Assembly: GCF_020740795.1 (NCBI RefSeq)
Contig: NC_067289.1
Location: 21,286,608-21,350,607 of the forward strand
DNA: 64,000 nucleotides
Source of the DNA: Apus apus
Lineage: Eukaryota > Chordata > Aves > Apodiformes > Apodidae
Direction: 5' to 3'
In this document: piece by piece, positions 60,013 through 64,000 of the stretch
Position numbering within the stretch: position 1 is the stretch's first letter
Layout: each line of letters begins with the position of its first letter
Translations under genes and position numbers: made by a program
Notes under the pieces: generated by a model
What the model saw: only the letters and a program-made list of their open reading frames with translations
What the model was told of the DNA's origin: nothing
Databases searched by the model: none

Positions 60013-62105
60013 CTGCAACACAAATATTTATGTGGTTCAAATTCAGAAATGAGCACTTCAGATCTCTGTGTTTCACTGGGTAAGGAATAAAGTAGGTGGA
60101 AAAAACCCAACCCTTTGTTCTAAATTAATACACTATTACTGCTGCAAATGAAAATGCACTGAGTTAGTGTTCCCTAACAGGTTAGTGAAACAGGCCAACT
60201 CTACACAAAAACTACCTGATGGAAATTCAGAGAAATAAGACACTTTGCTTTTCATTAGGGCACGCAGGAATAAACTGTCCCTCCACTGGCTCGGCAGAAG
60301 CACAGCCGTGGAGAACACAAAGAAGCATCAATCTAGTATAGTCTAGTCAAGTGGTCAAAACACGGCTCTGGAAGAGCCAGCCTTTAAGCCTGAAGTAGCT
60401 ACTCATGTTACTGAGAAAAGAATAACCTCAGCAAGCGAGGAGCTTGTCCAAGGTTTTCTGTGAAAGTCACCCATCAAGCTGATGGTCCCAGTACCTGACA
60501 CGGGAGTGTGGACCTGGCTACATTAATGTCCACAAAGACTCCTACAGGATCCATATGTTCTCAGCAATTTCTTTATCACTCTGAAGTCAAGGGGAACACA
60601 GAATAAATGCCTGAATTTGCTAGAGATGAGCCTGTGCTCAGTTCCCAAACCAAACTTTGGTGTTTTTTTCCAGAACTACCTCGAGCTGTGGTGCATGGAC
60701 TGAAGTGACTGGAGGAAACGCTGACCTGACCACACAAGTGAGCTCTGGGCTATGACCAAGGCTTTGTAATTAGGACAATGCAAGGACTCAGTTCCAGTAG
60801 AAGGATCCAGAGCCTCGCTGCCTGCCACAACGACCACCCCGACACGGGCTTCTCCAGCTCTGCCTCACAGCTTCCAGCTGCTTCTGTGGGACCATTCAGA
60901 ACTGCTAAGCCAGAGATCTAAAATAACATGTGAAAAAGGCCTAGCAGGCACAACTGTGTGCTCTCCAGCCAGACCAAAAAGTACAGTCCTCCCCTGCTTT
61001 TCCTTCATATTCGTAACAGCCAAAAAAGATAGACTCTAAGAAAATATAACCATTACAAACCACACTACTTCTTCCACAGCTCAATTTTTAGCTAGAATAA
61101 ACAAATATATACTGCACATAAATTCAGAGCCTACCAGAAACACTGCTGCATTTGCTCATGGCTGGGGAGAGCAAATTCCTGACCATATACTCATTTAAAA
61201 GTAACATTTAAAAGGTAGGTGCAGCTTCTAGCTTTGTGTCTCAAAATGTTGCAAGAAATACTAACAAATCCCCCTAAGCTGCAACAAATGCCACCTGTTT
61301 CATTATAAAATTATACCCAGATCACGCTTGTATCCAGCTATGTTGTTAGCACAGTCAATGTATTTGAGCATCTCATAAACACTACTAATTTCTTTCTCAA
61401 CAGGGGCATCCTTTTGTGTAGGGCCTGACACATGCAGGGCTGGAATGGCTGATGAGTTTCCAAACAAAGTCTGTGGCAGAATTATATCTCCATACCACAG
61501 CTTTATGTGTGACAACATGACTCAATTACATAACTTTTTTTCTTTTTTTAAATTACACCAATCAACTCCTCAGCACTTCAGCTCAGACTCACTTTGGGAG
61601 TCCAGTGTCTAAGATTCTGGAGAATGCAGAAGGGATGTACACAAACTGAAAGCAAATATTTGGGAAAGAGATAAACAATTTTAGAGGGGAAAAAACCTTA
61701 CACTGTAAGCATTTGTACAGAGTTAATTTCATATCAGAGACTCCAGCATCAGCCAAAATCAAATATTTGCCTTCACAATTCCACCCCAGGACATGCTCAC
61801 ATGCTATAAGCCTGCAGAGAGCTCTTCTACACAACCAGTGTTCTATCTTCTGACGCCAGTGTAGGAGGTCTCGTGTCTGAATCCTGATCTGGATGACTCA
61901 TGATCAACTTTATGCAATTCTTCATAGAGAGAAATAGAGAAGACCATTTTCTACAATAGAAGAGCTCCTGCATATGGTTTTCTTGCTCAAAAAAGCCCAG
62001 TTCCAAACCAGCGAAAAGCTCTCAAACTAGCTTTCAAGTTGTGTGGTGACCATATTAGTTTGGATAAGCAAGATGGAAATGAAATGAGCAGGAAACTTGA
62101 CTTAC
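60013..62105 (-). other. FNDC3B: FNDC3B intron (2.1 kb)
   Basis: No repeat was recognised. Two minus-strand open stretches, 61589-61834 and 61303-61518, have coding-like amino acid composition but no identified family and no fit to the FNDC3B reading frame; see findings. The rest is unique non-coding sequence. Confidence 0.75.
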
Positions 62106-62219
62106 CTCCCAGCTTACAAGTACTCGTGTGTCAGAGAGGAAGGAGAGGGAAGGGGCTCTGCACTGGCCGGGTGCTCCTGCTGCTGTGGTGACTTCTGTAG
62201 CTTCTGAATATGGCCCATA
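62106..62219 (-). CDS. FNDC3B: FNDC3B coding exon (seventh from the end)
   Basis: Encodes exactly 38 residues, Tyr-Gly-Pro-Tyr-Ser-Glu to Val-Ser-Trp-Glu, phase 0 on both sides. It ends one FN3 domain (Tyr-Gly-Pro-Tyr-Ser turn), carries an Ala/Gly/Pro-rich linker and begins the next up to its core Trp. Acceptor CCCTCTAG, donor GAG|GTAAGT. It is too short for a simple ORF search and is recognised by homology and by splice fit with its neighbours. Confidence 0.93.
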
Positions 62220-62992
62220 CTAGAGGGGGACAAGGGACTGTACATTAATACATAAGTGTACACCCATCTCACCTTCCTCAAAGGCTTGAAACAGCAGACA
62301 GAAACTTCTCCAATGCAATAAAACTTTCTCAAAGATAAACCAGGCATCCAACACTTGGCACCAACTATTAGAGTTCAGTATGAGACCGTGTAAATTATTG
62401 CCAAGTTTAAATGTGAGGTAAGCTCAGGTATGAGCAGGCAGCACATAGGTCCTCCTGTGCAGTGGTTAGTGCCCATGAAAGCATAAACCACTTCCAATTT
62501 ACCCCAGAGTGGGAATGTGCACTCCAGAAAATAACTACTCTACCTTACCTCAGCAGGTTTGTGTTTCTGTGCCGCAGCCCTCCACAACTGGCTTCTTGTG
62601 GATATAAGGAGGAGCACAGCAACAGTAAAGCACATACTGGAGCCCCAGTTCAGCCATTCATATATAAAATGTTTGCCACATGTTAACTGGAAGAGGACAG
62701 CATGTAATGGAGCCCCAGCCAGGCTTCAGTGAGCAGGGGCAAGCTGCACACACACTGGGCAGCTCAGACAACTGCTCAGGCAACTTTTAAGCCCTTGGAA
62801 GGAGAATAACTTAAATGCGTATCAGCAACAGAAAAGGCTAATTTCAAGAGTTTGGAAAACTGGCTTCAACCTGCAGTGCGAGGAGAGGAGAGAGATAAGA
62901 GTGGCCATAGCCCTTCTTTTGTCCATCTCCTTCACCCCTCTCAGCACCAGCCCCACCACGGCCCCACCTGCAGGGAGAGCAAAGCCCCGTAC
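62220..62992 (-). other. FNDC3B: FNDC3B intron (0.77 kb)
   Basis: Short intron between GTACGG (62992) and CTCTAG (62220). No repeat or exon is recognised. The open frame continuing from the upstream exon into this intron is read-through. Confidence 0.88.
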
Positions 62993-63165
62993 CCCGCCGT
63001 CGTTCAGCGCCCGCACTCTGAACCGATACGTGGCTCCAGGAAGGAGGTTGCTGACTGTGCACTCCAGATCAGGACCATGATAAACTTCAGAAACAACTTC
63101 TTCAGGTTCTGTCATTTCTATGCTGTACTCTGAGATGGGACAGTCACCTTCTGATGGAGGGGCGT
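62993..63165 (-). CDS. FNDC3B: FNDC3B coding exon (eighth from the end)
   Basis: Completes a split Asp codon and encodes 57 residues, Ala-Pro-Pro-Ser-Glu-Gly to Ala-Leu-Asn-Asp-Gly-Gly. It forms most of an FN3 domain: Cys-Pro-Ile-Ser-Glu-Tyr-Ser-Ile-Glu-Met, then Leu-Leu-Pro-Gly-Ala-Thr-Tyr-Arg-Phe-Arg-Val-Arg-Ala. Acceptor TTTCTAG, donor GGCGGG|GTACGG. 173 nt, phase 1 in and phase 0 out. Confidence 0.95.
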
Positions 63166-63834
63166 CTAGAAAAAAAATCATTTATGAAGATCATAAAGAC
63201 ACAGGCCAGGAAGTTAACTTTACATACCATAGACACATACACAACCCCCACACATAAACAGTCAGCAATGATCTTCCTCTTTGATAGATGTCTTGCCTGC
63301 AATATCTCAGCATTGACATTTTTAAAGCAAATTAAGTTACTTTTACCTCTAGTCTGTCACCAGGTCAGATTGTCATGTGGAAGAGCAACAGCTTCCCCAA
63401 GGCAATGATCTTTCACCCTGGGAAGCTGTGTTTGATGCTAGGAGGTGCCCAGTTACTTCTAAGCAGGACACAGTGGTTATCACCCTCTTCTGAAGATGAA
63501 AAATACTACTCGGCTTCTTTCCCCCCAGTACCAAAGGTGGTGGTGCGTACAAAAAAAAGTCATCAGCCACCCCAAATCTGTTCTCTTTATGAGAGAAGTC
63601 CTATAGTAGAAGTAGCAAAACACTTCCCCTAAGTCAATATTGCAAAAGAAGAAAAAAAGACCTTGACCTACAGAGACAGGTTTTGACTAAAACAAGAAGG
63701 GGTATCAAACCTAAAGGACAGAACACACTGCAACTTTTCACAAGGCTTAGCAACAGAAATAAAAGCTAAGGCAAGTTCAGAAACTAAGCCATCAAGATCA
63801 GAACTACTGGAAGGTGAGATGCCCAGCAGCTTAC
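63166..63834 (-). other. FNDC3B: FNDC3B intron (0.67 kb)
   Basis: Short intron between GTAAGC (63834) and TTCTAG (63166). I see no repeat, RNA gene or extra exon in it. Confidence 0.88.
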
Positions 63835-63940
63835 CCCATTGCAGCTGAACTTCTCTGTGCTTTGGCTTCCCCAGAACCCTGGGGGGCCGGCAGTGACCTG
63901 GGGCAACGCTCAGCGTACGGACAGGCAAGCTCTCAGAACA
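63835..63940 (-). CDS. FNDC3B: FNDC3B coding exon (ninth from the end; first in window)
   Basis: Encodes 35 residues and the first base of a split Asp codon, Cys-Ser-Glu-Ser-Leu-Pro to Val-Gln-Leu-Gln-Trp. It covers the end of one FN3 domain, a linker (Pro-Gly-His-Cys-Arg-Pro-Pro) and the first strands of the next up to its core Trp. Acceptor CTCTTCCAG, donor TGGG|GTAAGC. 106 nt, phase 0 in and phase 1 out. The 547 residues from here to the stop are a little under half of the roughly 1200-aa family length, so the upstream exons lie beyond the window. Confidence 0.93.
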
Positions 63941-64000
63941 CTGGAAGAGAAGAGGAGCTGAAGTTAGCTCTCCAGTACAAATACTGCCTACAAAGTGAGG

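Noticed and set aside
1-64000. CRISPR array, operons, prophage or bacterial mobile elements
   Set aside because: None seen. Intron-exon structure, CR1 elements and vertebrate proteins show this is animal nuclear DNA.
1-64000. tRNA, rRNA or snRNA genes
   Set aside because: I recognised no conserved box elements or cloverleaf-like stretch by eye. A covariance-model scan (tRNAscan-SE, Infernal) would be decisive.

Overview
The window is vertebrate nuclear DNA, most likely from a bird. It holds two intron-containing genes with GT-AG splice sites, long non-coding stretches, and several copies of the CR1 (chicken repeat 1) LINE with the typical 3' end. The two genes are the ghrelin receptor GHSR (+ strand, complete coding sequence in two exons) and the 3' half of FNDC3B (- strand, the last nine coding exons). 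They point tail to tail. From memory, human 3q26 has the same convergent neighbours. I cannot name the species.

Layout: 1-2385 is non-coding upstream DNA. 2386-2499 is a GC-rich minisatellite inside the CpG-rich GHSR promoter region. GHSR exon 1 is 2978-3731, its intron 3732-6705, and exon 2 6706-7010, with probable poly(A) signals at 7511-7605. About 10.8 kb of intergenic DNA (7606-18449) shows no convincing gene. A probable 3.2 kb FNDC3B 3' UTR (18450-21664) follows. The FNDC3B coding exons lie at 21665-21976, 29699-29826, 33815-33981, 47463-47675, 55590-55870, 59863-60012, 62106-62219, 62993-63165 and 63835-63940. Their phases join without a break and give 547 residues. These cover about five C-terminal fibronectin type III domains and a C-terminal membrane anchor. 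The rest of the gene lies beyond position 64000.

All CR1 pieces I could see are in FNDC3B introns. The longest (37315-38381) keeps a decayed reverse-transcriptase segment. The GHSR half looks free of CR1.

The two genes have no known joint function; they are simply neighbours. GHSR is a Gq-coupled receptor for acyl-ghrelin. FNDC3B is a tail-anchored FN3 protein of the endoplasmic reticulum. I see no new multi-gene system. The most useful observations concern GHSR processing: an in-frame alternative acceptor exactly 48 nt inside exon 2, an intron-retention tail that reads through a microsatellite, and an overlapping ORF whose ATG lies 22 nt upstream of the receptor ATG.
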